A DNA stretch of 64,000 nt from contig JBMOPB010000013.1 of the NCBI GenBank assembly GCA_049325055.1, positions 21,299 to 85,298 on the forward strand. The letters run 5' to 3'. The notes under the pieces are model-generated. The model ran no database searches. It was not told the origin of the DNA and worked only from the letters and a program-made list of their open reading frames with translations. Of this stretch, positions 16,724 through 25,709 are shown piece after piece. Source of the DNA: BRHc4a sp049325055 (GTDB lineage Bacteria; Bacillota; Desulfotomaculia; Desulfotomaculales; Desulfocucumaceae). Numbering within the stretch: position 1 is the stretch's first letter; the number at the start of each line of letters is the position of its first letter. Made by a program: the position numbers and the translations under genes.

Positions 16724-18289
16724 ATGAAGGTGGCGGTTTACTGCAGGGTATCCACCGACGACCAGGCGGATGCCAGGACAATAGAGAACCAGGTGGATTT
16801 TGCCCGTAGGTATTGCCAGTTGCACGGGCTGTCAATATACGATTTCTACCTTGACGAGGGGGTGAGCGGGGCAGTGCCGGTGGAAGGCCGGCCGGAAGGC
16901 TCCAGGCTCATTGCTGACGCCCTGCAGGGGCACTTCGGGGCGGTTTACGTGTACCGCCTTGACAGGCTGGCAAGGACAGCCCTGGATATACTCAAGACTC
17001 ACCAGAAACTGGATGAAGCAGGAGTGGCCCTGAAAAGCATGACCGAGAGCTTTGATACCTCCACCCCCAGCGGAAAGTTTTTTATGACCACTTTGGGGGG
17101 TATAGCTGAAATAGAAAGGGAGACCATTGCAGAGAGGATGCGGGTGGGCAAGGAAAGGGCCCTCAGAGAAGGGCGCTGGCCCGGAGGTCCGCCTCCCTAC
17201 GGCTATTCCCTGGAGAATAAAAGACTGGTGGTTAACCGGGAAGAGTCCGAAACCGTTAAGCTGATATTCAAACTATATACAAGCGGCAAAAAGAGTACGG
17301 CGGTCATAGCCGACTACCTCAACGCCCTGGGGGTCCCCCCTCCGGCAGACTCGGGAAAAACTGGCCCGGGAATGCGGGGGCGGTGGCATGGCGGCAGGGT
17401 CTGGAGCATACTGTCAAAATCTGCCTACTGCGGGAAATTTCTTTTCGGCAGTAAAGGAAGGAAGAGGCCGGTCGAAATTTACTGCCCGCCCGTTGTTTCT
17501 TTGGAGGAGTGGGAGGCCGCCCGGGAGGCCCGCAAAAAGAATCTTATTTATGCCGGGCGTAACTGCAGGCGTGAGTACCTTCTAAAAGGACTGGTCAGGT
17601 GCGGTATCTGTGGCCGCAAGTATTTGGGCGACGGGTCCGGCCGCGAGGGGAGGCACTGTTATTACAGGTGTGCCGGCAGCACCTCATTCAGGGGCGGCGC
17701 TGAAAAGTGCGTTTCCAGGTCGGTAAGGGCGGATATTCTAGAAAAAATAGTTTGGGATGATGTGTGCCGGTATATTTTAAGCTGCCCGCAACCAAAGGCA
17801 CTGGTGGGGGAAATGCGGGGCCTCTTCACTGTGGGGGATCCGGGGCAGTGGGAAGAAAAAGAGCTGGCTGTCATTGAAAAAAAGGTCAGGTCCAAGGAAA
17901 GAGAGAGAAAAAAAATTATCGGCCTTTTCAGGAGGGGGATTATATCCGAGGAAGATGTAAGGGATCAGATCTGTGATATTAACCGTCAAATGGAGGCGTT
18001 GGATCTGAGAGCGGCGGAAATCCGCCAAAAGCCAGGGAGCAGCCTTAACCGGGGAGACCACCGGGAATGGGTGAGAGAGAGGCTTTTATCATGTTCAATA
18101 CATGAAAGGAGAGAACTGATAAGGGATCTGGTCAGCCAGATAATTGTTGATATTGTGATTCACGGGGGCAAAAATGTTCCAAGAGTCTCCATATCATACG
18201 TTTTCGAAGGATTTCCGGATTGCGCCCTGCATGTTGAAACACGCGGGAAATACAGGCTGGGTGTGCCTAAATCCCCTTACTCCCCGTAA
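16724..18289 (+). CDS. Large serine recombinase
   Basis: Site-specific recombinase of the large serine (phiC31/SpoIVCA-like) type. 521 residues: the resolvase catalytic domain (1-150) has the nucleophile in YCRVSTDDQ (Ser10) and the RLDRLAR arginines. The recombinase domain (about 165-265) follows. A zinc ribbon lies at about 285-345 (CGICGRKY, then CYYRC and KC), and a long charged coiled coil at about 370-430. The ATG at 16724 follows AGGAGGGTG. It looks intact. No phage, conjugation or transposon genes adjoin it; the neighbours are a LysR gene and a protease. Confidence 0.93.
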   Translation: MKVAVYCRVSTDDQADARTIENQVDFARRYCQLHGLSIYDFYLDEGVSGAVPVEGRPEGSRLIADALQGHFGAVYVYRLDRLARTALDILKTHQKLDEAGVALKSMTESFDTSTPSGKFFMTTLGGIAEIERETIAERMRVGKERALREGRWPGGPPPYGYSLENKRLVVNREESETVKLIFKLYTSGKKSTAVIADYLNALGVPPPADSGKTGPGMRGRWHGGRVWSILSKSAYCGKFLFGSKGRKRPVEIYCPPVVSLEEWEAAREARKKNLIYAGRNCRREYLLKGLVRCGICGRKYLGDGSGREGRHCYYRCAGSTSFRGGAEKCVSRSVRADILEKIVWDDVCRYILSCPQPKALVGEMRGLFTVGDPGQWEEKELAVIEKKVRSKERERKKIIGLFRRGIISEEDVRDQICDINRQMEALDLRAAEIRQKPGSSLNRGDHREWVRERLLSCSIHERRELIRDLVSQIIVDIVIHGGKNVPRVSISYVFEGFPDCALHVETRGKYRLGVPKSPYSP

Positions 18290-18395
18290 AGACCTTGCGC
18301 GGTGTTGTGCCGGGGTGCGCCCTCCTTGACCCGGTTGGAACCCTTTCCACGCCGGCTGAATAAAATGGCAGGAGGTGCGGCAAGGGGGGGTTTTT

Positions 18396-19403
18396 ATGGA
18401 AAGAAGTCTGCGTACTTTGAAAAGGACCAGGGATTTTTTTCTAAATAAAAAGAACGTTATCGGCGTTGGGGTGGGGATGAAGCAGGTTGGACTCGAGCGC
18501 ACGCAACAGCCGTCCATTATAGTTTTTGTTGAGAAAAAGGTTGGCATGGAAGAGTTAAAAAGGGATCAGGTCATTCCCGCTCAGATTGGCGGAGTTGCTA
18601 CAGATGTCATAGAAATGGGCAGGGTTCGCCTGCTTGACGGGAGGACCGGAAAAGCCAGACCCGCCCGCCCGGGTATGAGCATAGGGCATTACAAGATTTC
18701 CGCCGGCACTTTCGGCGCTGTGGTGAGGGACGTTAAAAACGGTGAGCTTTTGATTCTCAGTAATAATCATATTCTGGCCAACGCCACAGACGGAAAAGAC
18801 CGGAGGGCGGCGCCGGGGGACTCTGTTCTGCAGCCCGGGCCGTATGACGGGGGCACAGAAGGGGATAAAATTGCTGAGCTGTTAAGATTCTGGCCTCTCA
18901 TTAGAGCCGAAAAGCAGGCCGACTGCCCGGTAGCCGCCGGCGCCGCCCGGGTGGGCAGCAAACTGGTTCATATTTTCAGGCACGATTATGACCTTCGTTT
19001 CGTAAAGCGCAATCAGGGAAGCAACATAATAGATGCGGCGCTGGCCAGGCCGGTTTCGCGGGATTTGATCGCATCCGAAATTCTGGATCTGGGGCGGCCC
19101 GAGGGTACCGCCGTGGCTGCGGTAAATGACCGGGTTATAAAGAGTGGCCGCAGTTCCGGTAAAACCGGAGGTGCTGTTACAGCTATCGGAGTTACCCTTC
19201 GGGTTGACCTGAATGACAATGAAGTGGGTATGTTTTCCGACCAGGTTGTTTCAGATATGGTCTCAAAGGGAGGAGACAGCGGCTCATTGGTTCTGAATGA
19301 AAATATGAGTGCCGTGGGCCTTCTTTTTGCGGGTTCTGAAAAATTCACCATATTCAACGACCTTGGCAATGTATTTCGATTGCTGGGGGTAGATCTGGCT
19401 TGA
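18396..19403 (+). CDS. Chymotrypsin-fold (S1-like) serine protease
   Basis: Predicted trypsin-like protease of 335 residues without a signal peptide, so probably cytoplasmic or packaged in the spore. The likely triad is His125 (in LSNNHILAN), Asp213 (in NIIDAAL) and Ser295 (in GGDSGSL). The N-terminal 60 residues contain a conserved KNVIGVGVGMK segment and an alpha-beta module. The NNH rather than AAH context at the histidine separates it from HtrA. The ATG follows a G-rich site (AAGGGGGGG). It is followed by a terminator; substrate unknown. Confidence 0.8.
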   Translation: MERSLRTLKRTRDFFLNKKNVIGVGVGMKQVGLERTQQPSIIVFVEKKVGMEELKRDQVIPAQIGGVATDVIEMGRVRLLDGRTGKARPARPGMSIGHYKISAGTFGAVVRDVKNGELLILSNNHILANATDGKDRRAAPGDSVLQPGPYDGGTEGDKIAELLRFWPLIRAEKQADCPVAAGAARVGSKLVHIFRHDYDLRFVKRNQGSNIIDAALARPVSRDLIASEILDLGRPEGTAVAAVNDRVIKSGRSSGKTGGAVTAIGVTLRVDLNDNEVGMFSDQVVSDMVSKGGDSGSLVLNENMSAVGLLFAGSEKFTIFNDLGNVFRLLGVDLA

Positions 19404-19411
19404 ATTTATAT

Positions 19412-19439
19412 AACCCCTCCCGGGAGACGGGAGGGGTTT
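19412..19439 (+). terminator. Terminator after the protease gene
   Basis: AACCCCTCCCG and CGGGAGGGGTT form an 11-bp stem; the T-tract after it is short. Confidence 0.75.
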
Positions 19440-19470
19440 ATGCAATTTCTGCCGTTTGGGAGGAGCATTT

Positions 19471-19869
19471 ATGGTTGACAGGCTTCCGGTGCTAAATGCC
19501 GGAGAAATTGCCATGGCCCTTTTGGGGAAGGATATTCCCGCTGTTGGTCCCAGGTTGAAGACAAAGTCCGAAGCCATGCTGGCGGTAAAAAAATATGTCA
19601 GTGAAATAGAGGAACTGGTGAAGTGCTCAGAGGAACCGTACAGGGTCATTTTTTTAAAGCAGCCCGACGGAAGATATACGATGGCGGTTAAAGGTTCCGG
19701 GGAGACCCTTGAGCTGCTGCCCAACTTCGATGAACTGACTGTGAAAAGGTTTCAGAGATTTTTCAAAAAAAAGCTTTTTATTCTGACCACTTTTTTCGAA
19801 GAGGACGACCAACTGGAGTGCCTGGCGCTGACCGAAGGGCTGGGGGCCGTAATGTACGTCCCCTGGTGA
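19471..19869 (+). CDS. Hypothetical protein
   Basis: Not recognised. 132 residues, soluble by composition, mixed alpha-beta. It has a positively charged stretch (RFQRFFKKKLF, about 90-100) followed by an acidic EEDDQLE segment and no signal peptide. ATG 19471 lies behind GGGAGGAG. It sits alone between the protease terminator and the c-di-AMP riboswitch. Confidence 0.65.
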   Translation: MVDRLPVLNAGEIAMALLGKDIPAVGPRLKTKSEAMLAVKKYVSEIEELVKCSEEPYRVIFLKQPDGRYTMAVKGSGETLELLPNFDELTVKRFQRFFKKKLFILTTFFEEDDQLECLALTEGLGAVMYVPW

Positions 19870-20084
19870 ATGGCTTAATATACCATGGCGGCGATATTTT
19901 ACGGAAATTCTCGCTAAGGGGCGATGGGTTTCAGCCAGTTGGCCAGCCGGTGAGGCATGGGAAATAACCGGTGTTGAGGCCTAATTTGTTTGTCTGTTAA
20001 AGTGTTTACACATATTCCCTGATGGTACAAGCCTTTACTTTTTAGTAACAGCCTGCAATCAGAGGGGAATGCTGTTCAAACTTG

Positions 20085-20240
20085 AAGCCGAATCCCATTA
20101 ATCAATTAAATGGGTACGGAGGAACCATTTTTGGGGTGAATCCCGGTTGAGAAGTGAGAAGTGGGAAGTTAGACGGCCTCCCACCTCCCAAAGGGTAGGT
20201 TTTATCTTTTTACCGAACCCGTCAGCTAACTCCGGAGGCA
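20085..20240 (+). promoter_or_regulatory. c-di-AMP riboswitch (ydaO/yuaA class) of the CAP-protein gene
   Basis: Conserved blocks of the ydaO class appear in order: GCCGAATCC at the 5' side, GGTACGGAGGAACCA, GGGGTGAATCC, then AGGGTAGG, CCGAACCCG, TCAGCTAAC and CGGAGGC at the 3' end. The ATG of the controlled gene follows 20 bp later. ydaO riboswitches bind c-di-AMP, typically turning genes off, and often precede wall-remodelling enzymes. A variable stem is extended by 7-nt repeats (GAGAAGT, GAGAAGT, GGGAAGT facing CTCCCAC and CTCCCAA). Confidence 0.92.
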
Positions 20241-20260
20241 CAAAAAGAAAGGAGTGCTCT

Positions 20261-22015
20261 ATGCGTACCTTGAGAAAGTCCCTGCTTACCGGATTCCTTG
20301 CAGTTCTCCTGACACTCTGCCTGGCTGCGGCGGCCTTCGCCGGTTCCGACGCGCCGGAGATACGGGGTGCACAGTCCCCTGATACGGTTTTGCAGCAGAG
20401 TGGTATCGTAAATGAGGCTGTTGACAAAGTTATCGATCCCGTGGCGGAATCTCCCTCAAGCGCATCTGCCGGTGAAGATCCAGGTGATAATAATGACGCT
20501 GAAAAAGGAGAAAAAGCTCCTTCTGACCAGGTTAAATTAGGACAGGCCCTCTCGGAACAGGGTCAACCCCTGCAGGGCGGAGCCATTGCCGCTGAAAGCC
20601 CCGTGCTGGGTGTAGAGTCCGTGGTGCTTACATCCGAAGAGGATCAGATGCTTAGCCTGGTAAACCGGGAGAGGGCAGCCAGCGGGCTTGCCCCGCTCAA
20701 ATCGGACTCCTCCCTGGTAAAGCTGGCCAGGCTTAAAGCCCAGGACATGATTAACAACCGGTATTTTGATCACATTTCGCCCACTTACGGCAGTCCCTTT
20801 GAAATGATGAAAAAATTCGGCATCAGCTATACTTATGCCGGCGAGAACCTGGCCATGGCTCCCTCTGTAGCCAGCGCGCACAAGGCTCTGATGGAGTCTC
20901 CGGGACACCGGGCAAATATACTGAAAGAAAACTATGACCGCGTCGGAATAGGTATAGTTGTTACCGGCGGGTACAGGTACTGCGTGCAGATGTTCACCGG
21001 GGGCCAGCGGGAAATACCTTCATCCGGGGGCGGCACGGGCGGATCTGGAGGGAACTCCACTCAGCCCCAGCCTTCCCAGCCGCCACAGGAGCCTTCTCAG
21101 CCGCAAACTCCCCCCGGTCAGCCAACTGACGGTTCAACCGGTCTTTCAGCCGAGGAATCGCTTTTTGTGGATCTGATTAATCAGGAGAGGGTCAAGGCCG
21201 GGCTGAACAAGCTGAACCCTGACGCACAGCTATTTAAGGTAGCCAGGCTTAAAGCCCTGGATTTCGTCGAAAACAATTATTTTGCCCACACCTCGCTCAT
21301 ATACGGCACATACCGTGAAATGCTGAGCAGGTTTGGCGTCAAATTCGTCAATGCAGGGGAGAACCTGGCGGCCTCCACATCGGCTGACAGGGCACATAAA
21401 GCTCTGATGGCTTCCTCCGGAAACAAGGCAAACATACTGAGCGCCAAATACCAGAGAATAGGTATAGGCATAGCTGTTAAAGGCAACTATAAGTATTTTG
21501 TGGAGATGTTTACCGACGGCGTAGTGCAAGAGCCTCCTGCCGGAGGGACTCCTCAGCCTCCCGCTCCCGATCCGCCCAAGCTGCCCGTGACCAACCCTGG
21601 CACCCAGCCGGGAAGCGGAAGCACCGCCGGGCTGACGGCCGATGAGCAGAGGATGCTTAGCCTGGTCAATTCCGAAAGGGCCAAGATGGGGCTCTCACCG
21701 CTCACTGCCAACCTGAGGCTGACCGGGGTGGCCAGGCTGAAGGCCAAGGACATGATTGCAAACAACTATTTCAGCCATACCTCGCCCACTTACGGCAGCC
21801 CCTTTGAAATGATGAGACAGTTCGGGATTACTTACAGCTACGCGGGTGAAAACCTGGCGGGGGCTCCCACGGTGGACTCGGCCCACACCAACCTGATGAA
21901 TTCGCCAGGACACCGCGCAAACATACTTAACGCCAATTACAAAGAGGTCGGCATAGGCATAATCAACGGGGGGCCGTATGGAAAGATGTTCGTTCAGATG
22001 TTCATAGGCAGGTAA
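20261..22015 (+). CDS. Secreted protein with three CAP (SCP/PR-1) domains
   Basis: 584 residues. A signal peptide ends near AAFAGS (residue 27), followed by a low-complexity acidic region (about 45-120). Three CAP domains lie at about 124-245, 295-420 and 456-584, joined by Pro/Gln/Gly-rich linkers. Domains 1 and 3 keep the CAP residues in GENLA and SPGHRANIL. Domain 2 has SSGNKANIL, losing the GHR histidine, and NYFAHTS, so it has probably diverged. Bacterial CAP proteins (YkwD type) are wall-associated, sometimes spore-localised, with poorly known chemistry. It is preceded by a c-di-AMP riboswitch. Confidence 0.92.
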   Translation: MRTLRKSLLTGFLAVLLTLCLAAAAFAGSDAPEIRGAQSPDTVLQQSGIVNEAVDKVIDPVAESPSSASAGEDPGDNNDAEKGEKAPSDQVKLGQALSEQGQPLQGGAIAAESPVLGVESVVLTSEEDQMLSLVNRERAASGLAPLKSDSSLVKLARLKAQDMINNRYFDHISPTYGSPFEMMKKFGISYTYAGENLAMAPSVASAHKALMESPGHRANILKENYDRVGIGIVVTGGYRYCVQMFTGGQREIPSSGGGTGGSGGNSTQPQPSQPPQEPSQPQTPPGQPTDGSTGLSAEESLFVDLINQERVKAGLNKLNPDAQLFKVARLKALDFVENNYFAHTSLIYGTYREMLSRFGVKFVNAGENLAASTSADRAHKALMASSGNKANILSAKYQRIGIGIAVKGNYKYFVEMFTDGVVQEPPAGGTPQPPAPDPPKLPVTNPGTQPGSGSTAGLTADEQRMLSLVNSERAKMGLSPLTANLRLTGVARLKAKDMIANNYFSHTSPTYGSPFEMMRQFGITYSYAGENLAGAPTVDSAHTNLMNSPGHRANILNANYKEVGIGIINGGPYGKMFVQMFIGR

Positions 22016-22050
22016 AAATAGGGGAGGGTGAACCTCCCCTATTTATTTGT
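22016..22050 (+). terminator. Terminator after the CAP-protein gene
   Basis: AAATAGGGGAGG and CCTCCCCTATTT form a 12-bp stem ending in T-rich sequence. Confidence 0.88.
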
Positions 22051-22353
22051 ATGCAAAATATTCCTCTATTCGGTTAATGCACCCATTTATGGGTGTGTTT
22101 TTTGCTTTTGGAAACAAATTTTTTGTTTTCGATTCTGTTCCCGTTATTTTTAAAAAACTGAATAAATATATATAAGTGTGCAGTTTTTGTTAAAAAAGAA
22201 TGATGCCTTACATGCTTTACCCGGTAATGAAAGGAGGGTAAGTTAGTTCTTTTTGATATGGCCTCCGGGTCGTTATTGCACATTTCAGGGGGCTTTTCAT
22301 ATATATATATAGAACGGCTATATATAGACCAGCCTTGAAAGGAGGAAGAACGA
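22051..22353 (+). other. Gene-free leader upstream of the SipL-like coat gene
   Basis: 303 bp with no credible gene. It holds CACCCATTTATGGGTG followed by a T-run (22080-22103), a possible second terminator. A GGAGGGTAA motif near 22234 has no usable start after it. A 9-bp inverted repeat, TATATATAG (22304-22312) and CTATATATA (22318-22326), lies just before the ribosome binding site of the coat gene. No sigma-E or sigma-K promoter could be called with confidence. Confidence 0.5.
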
Positions 22354-23940
22354 ATGGTTGGAACCGTAGCACCGGGCACAGAAAGGCTTCGGGTTAATCA
22401 GGTAATCAGTGAAAATACAACCCAGACGGTTGTGCGGGGAACAGTCACAGTACCGGACCCCAAGCCGGATGTTGAAAAAATCTTGTCGACGGACAAATCT
22501 GTAAAGGTAAAAAATGTACAAATTGTGCCTGACAAGGTTATTGTAAATGGCACTCTGACCCTGCAAATTGTCTATGTTGCCTTTGAGCCGGCACAGTCAG
22601 TGCACCATATGCACCAGCAAATCAATTTCACCACCTTTGTGGATGTACCGGGCGCGCTTCCGGGAATGAAGGTTGACGTCGACGTAACGGTGGAAGACAT
22701 CAGTGTGGTCCGCCAAACCGGGCATCCCAGGAATTTTGACGTCACTGCCGTTCTGGAGGTTTCAGCAAAGGTCAGCGATGTCATGGACATTGACGTGGTT
22801 ACCCAGTGCCCCGAGGGATGTACTTGCGAAACAGAGGAAGTCACTGTGGATCAACTGGTGGGCAGCAACAGAAGGCAGGTTATGATAAGTGACGAATTCG
22901 ACGTCCCGGAACAGAAGCCCCCGGTGGAAAAAGTGCTTGACGCCGATGTGAAGGTAGAAATTACAAACACCAAGGTACTTAAGAATAAGGTTATTGTGGA
23001 CGGCACCGCCACGGTCACTGTGACCTATGTCGGAGCGCTTCCGGATCAGCCGGTACATAGCTTGCACCGTACTTTCAAGTTCAGCGATTTTGTGGATGTT
23101 CCCGGCGCCCAGCAGGGAATGGACGTGAATTTCGACATCAGGGTTGAGAGCGTCGATGTGGATACGGCAAATGCCAAATGCGACCGCCTGAGGGTAGATA
23201 TGGTGCTGGGGCTCACGGCCAATGTGGTGGAGCCTGAAACCATAAGGGTCATTACCGAACTGAGCAACTGTCCCAATGTCAGCCCGACCTTTACCGAGCT
23301 GAGGGTTGACAGCCTTATTGGGGAAAACACGAGCCAGCTGGTGCTCAAGGATACTTTTGAAACCCCGGATCCCAAGCCCGACGTGGAAAAAATACTGGAC
23401 ACCACCGTCGATAAGGTTACCGTAACCGAGACCAAAATTCTTAAAGATAAGGTCATTGTAAGCGGTAAAGTGGATGTACAGATCGTTTACGTTGCAGCAG
23501 AGCCCGACCAGTCAGTTCACGCCATGCACAGGACCCTGCCCTTCCGTACCTTTGTGGAGGTGATGGGGGCAAGGGAGGGCGCCGATGTTGACATTGACGC
23601 CAGGGCGGAGTTTGCCACGGCAAGCGCCAAGGGCTGCGAGATAACTGTCGAAGTAGTCCTCAAGGTCACAGCAAAAGTAACCAGGACCCTGGAAATAGAG
23701 GTGCTCACTTCGGTTACTCCGGTGGCTCCCCCCACCACGGTATCTCCGGTCACCACCACACCGTGTCCTCCGGGCTCAACATTTGAATATGTCGTTAAAC
23801 AGGGCGATACTCTTTACAGCATCGGAAGAAAGTATGGAGTATCGCTTAATGAAATGAAGGCGGTAAATCCCCAGCTCCCGGATCCCAACAACATTAAACC
23901 GGGAATGGTGATAAATGTTCCCTGTGTTCCCAAAGGGTAA
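22354..23940 (+). CDS. Spore coat morphogenesis protein with three SPOCS (DUF3794) domains and LysM (SipL-like)
   Basis: 528 residues without a signal peptide. Three SPOCS/DUF3794 repeats lie at about 15-150, 165-305 and 325-465, each carrying the PKPDVEKIL-type opening and a FVDVPGA-type segment. A proline/threonine linker leads to a C-terminal LysM (about 479-525). This is the architecture of clostridial SipL, a mother-cell protein whose LysM contacts SpoIVA to encase the forespore. The ATG follows AAAGGAGGAAG. It is the first gene of a two-gene operon with 23967-25040. Confidence 0.9.
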   Translation: MVGTVAPGTERLRVNQVISENTTQTVVRGTVTVPDPKPDVEKILSTDKSVKVKNVQIVPDKVIVNGTLTLQIVYVAFEPAQSVHHMHQQINFTTFVDVPGALPGMKVDVDVTVEDISVVRQTGHPRNFDVTAVLEVSAKVSDVMDIDVVTQCPEGCTCETEEVTVDQLVGSNRRQVMISDEFDVPEQKPPVEKVLDADVKVEITNTKVLKNKVIVDGTATVTVTYVGALPDQPVHSLHRTFKFSDFVDVPGAQQGMDVNFDIRVESVDVDTANAKCDRLRVDMVLGLTANVVEPETIRVITELSNCPNVSPTFTELRVDSLIGENTSQLVLKDTFETPDPKPDVEKILDTTVDKVTVTETKILKDKVIVSGKVDVQIVYVAAEPDQSVHAMHRTLPFRTFVEVMGAREGADVDIDARAEFATASAKGCEITVEVVLKVTAKVTRTLEIEVLTSVTPVAPPTTVSPVTTTPCPPGSTFEYVVKQGDTLYSIGRKYGVSLNEMKAVNPQLPDPNNIKPGMVINVPCVPKG

Positions 23941-23966
23941 TAAAGTTTTAAAAAGGAGGTTCAAGC

Positions 23967-25040
23967 ATGCCTATTGAATTCTTTTTCGATGAACCGACCC
24001 GGGTCAAATGCATGAAGATCAAGGTGCCGGTGGTAATAGCCGAATCGGAGACTCAGGTAGTGGTGGACACCACCTTTTGCCTGCCCGAGCTGGCCAAAAA
24101 AGTCGACCACATTGACGTAATGGTTCAGGGGCTGGAGGCCGATCCGGTCTTTGTACACGAGAGCGAGTCGACGTGGAATATAAGCATGTCCAAAAAGTGG
24201 CCACACCAGTTTGAATCCGTTGTTGCCGGCAGGGCCTTTGTGAAAAAGGTTATCGTGCACGGCATTCTGCACAAGCAGATTTACTATGTGAACCAGGAAG
24301 ACGCAGTCAAGCACGTTGGTGAGGATATACCCTTCACCAAAACCATTGAGCTTGCCGAGCCTGAGCCGGTAATAGACGTGGATGACGTGGAAATCCAGTT
24401 CCACGGCAGCAAGGCCGATGTCACCTGGGACCTGGTGCGGGCCAGCCGCCTGCAGCAGACCGGGGTTATAATAGTAAAAACCAAGGTTGTGGAGCACCGC
24501 CAGATATTTGTGCAGGTATGCCCGGTTCCGGAAAAATGCCCCAAGGGCGTCAACATACTGCGCGACCCCAGCTTCGAGCAGTGGGTGGGTAATACCCCTC
24601 TTATCTGGGGAGCCACCAATGTGTTCAGGACTACGGGCAGGACCAACGGATTTGCGGCCGGCCTGGGGCTTGATCCCACACTTCCCGCGGCTGTTTTCCA
24701 GACCACCAACAGAGTGGTCCCGGGTAACATGTACCGCTTCTGCTTCTGGGCCCAGCGGCTTCAGATACTGCCGCCCAACTGCGACTTCACGCTTGAGGCC
24801 CAGGTCAGCTTCTTTGATGCCGAAAGCAACCTGATAGACTCCCAGACAGAGTCCTGGGACGACACTCAGGTTCCGACCAACTGGAGGCAATTGTGTCTGG
24901 ATGTGGGGCCGGTTCAGGAAGATGTTTCCTATGCGCTGGTGCGCATCGCCATGCACGTGCCCGTCGGCGTAACCCCGCCCAACAACTGCCAGGTGGCAGT
25001 GGACGATGCCAGCCTGATTTGTGTGACCAGCACCAGGTAG
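23967..25040 (+). CDS. SPOCS-like protein with C-terminal carbohydrate-binding-like domain
   Basis: 357 residues, 26 bp after the SipL-like gene. The N-terminal half (about 1-190) is SPOCS/DUF3794-like (CMKIKVPVVIAESETQ, later VKHVGEDIPF). The C-terminal half starts with NILRDPSFEQW and runs to VAVDDASL, the pattern of a jelly-roll carbohydrate-binding or discoidin-like module. A coat or exosporium role is inferred from the operon. The ATG follows AAAAAGGAGGTTC and a terminator follows the stop. Confidence 0.75.
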   Translation: MPIEFFFDEPTRVKCMKIKVPVVIAESETQVVVDTTFCLPELAKKVDHIDVMVQGLEADPVFVHESESTWNISMSKKWPHQFESVVAGRAFVKKVIVHGILHKQIYYVNQEDAVKHVGEDIPFTKTIELAEPEPVIDVDDVEIQFHGSKADVTWDLVRASRLQQTGVIIVKTKVVEHRQIFVQVCPVPEKCPKGVNILRDPSFEQWVGNTPLIWGATNVFRTTGRTNGFAAGLGLDPTLPAAVFQTTNRVVPGNMYRFCFWAQRLQILPPNCDFTLEAQVSFFDAESNLIDSQTESWDDTQVPTNWRQLCLDVGPVQEDVSYALVRIAMHVPVGVTPPNNCQVAVDDASLICVTSTR

Positions 25041-25062
25041 AAGAAGTGAAAAATCTGTGAAA

Positions 25063-25098
25063 GGGAGCTGTTTCTTTGCGGAACAGCTTCTTTTTTTA
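25063..25098 (+). terminator. Terminator of the coat operon
   Basis: AGCTGTTTC and GGAACAGCT form a stem followed by TCTTTTTTT. Confidence 0.85.
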
Positions 25099-25183
25099 AT
25101 TTAACACCTTTAATTTGAAAGTGGCATTAAGGGCTTTAAGGGCATATATATTAAAAATGTCTATATTCGGAGGGGGATTGATT

Positions 25184-25612
25184 GTGTCTGGGGAAGAGGC
25201 GAGATTTGCCGGTATGGAAGAAACCCTGTTTGAGCTTTTGAAGGCCGGCGGGGCAGGGAATATCGAACAGGGCAATCTGTTGATTTTGCTTAGCCTGGTC
25301 AACCTGATGGGAATTATCAATATCATCAGCTACAGGGCCGGAATTAAAAATTTCCCGCTGGAAATGAATTATGATCAAAAGGATGGGGAGGGGCGGCCTG
25401 AAGAATCGGCGGAAAAGCCCGGAATGAGGGGGCTGGCTGTTGACCCTGCCGCCCTTTTATCAATACTGGGTGGAAAGGGCGGGCCCAATCCGGGACAACT
25501 GGCCGGACTTCTGAGCCACCTTATGGGTCCTCCGTCCGGGCAAGCTCAGGGGAAGGCTTCCGAAGAAGCCGGGGAAGACCCGGATCCAATTGAAAGAAGT
25601 AAGCCAAAATAA
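25184..25612 (+). CDS. Small protein, paralogue of 26130-26642, unknown
   Basis: No known family recognised. 142 residues: a helical first part with a hydrophobic segment (LLILLSLVNLMGIINII, about 28-45), then DPAALLSILGGKGGPN and LLSHLMGPP, ending in a charged tail. The same two blocks recur in the protein at 26130-26642 (SLVNLLGIVSVM; NPALLLSLLGSRG; LLSSMMQPP), so the two are paralogues. GTG 25184 is preferred, eight bases after GGAGGGGG. The region follows a coat operon, so a sporulation role is possible. Confidence 0.7.
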   Translation: MSGEEARFAGMEETLFELLKAGGAGNIEQGNLLILLSLVNLMGIINIISYRAGIKNFPLEMNYDQKDGEGRPEESAEKPGMRGLAVDPAALLSILGGKGGPNPGQLAGLLSHLMGPPSGQAQGKASEEAGEDPDPIERSKPK

Positions 25613-25648
25613 AAGGAGTAAACTCCGAACTAAAAAGCGGGTGGGGAT

Positions 25649-25692
25649 GGGGTGAAGTTTGGGATTTAAAGACCTTGCCTGTACTTCACCCC
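25649..25692 (-). terminator. Long inverted repeat between convergent genes
   Basis: GGGGTGAAGT (25649-25658) and ACTTCACCCC (25683-25692) are perfectly complementary with a 24-nt loop, between the stop codons of two converging genes. There is no clear T-run, so termination is only probable. Confidence 0.4.
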
Positions 25693-25709
25693 GAAGGCCG
25701 ATTGTTTTT

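Noticed and set aside
19870..20084. Promoter for the first c-di-AMP riboswitch transcript.
   Set aside because: TTTACA with a 15-bp spacer to TACAAG near 20015 is too poor to call.
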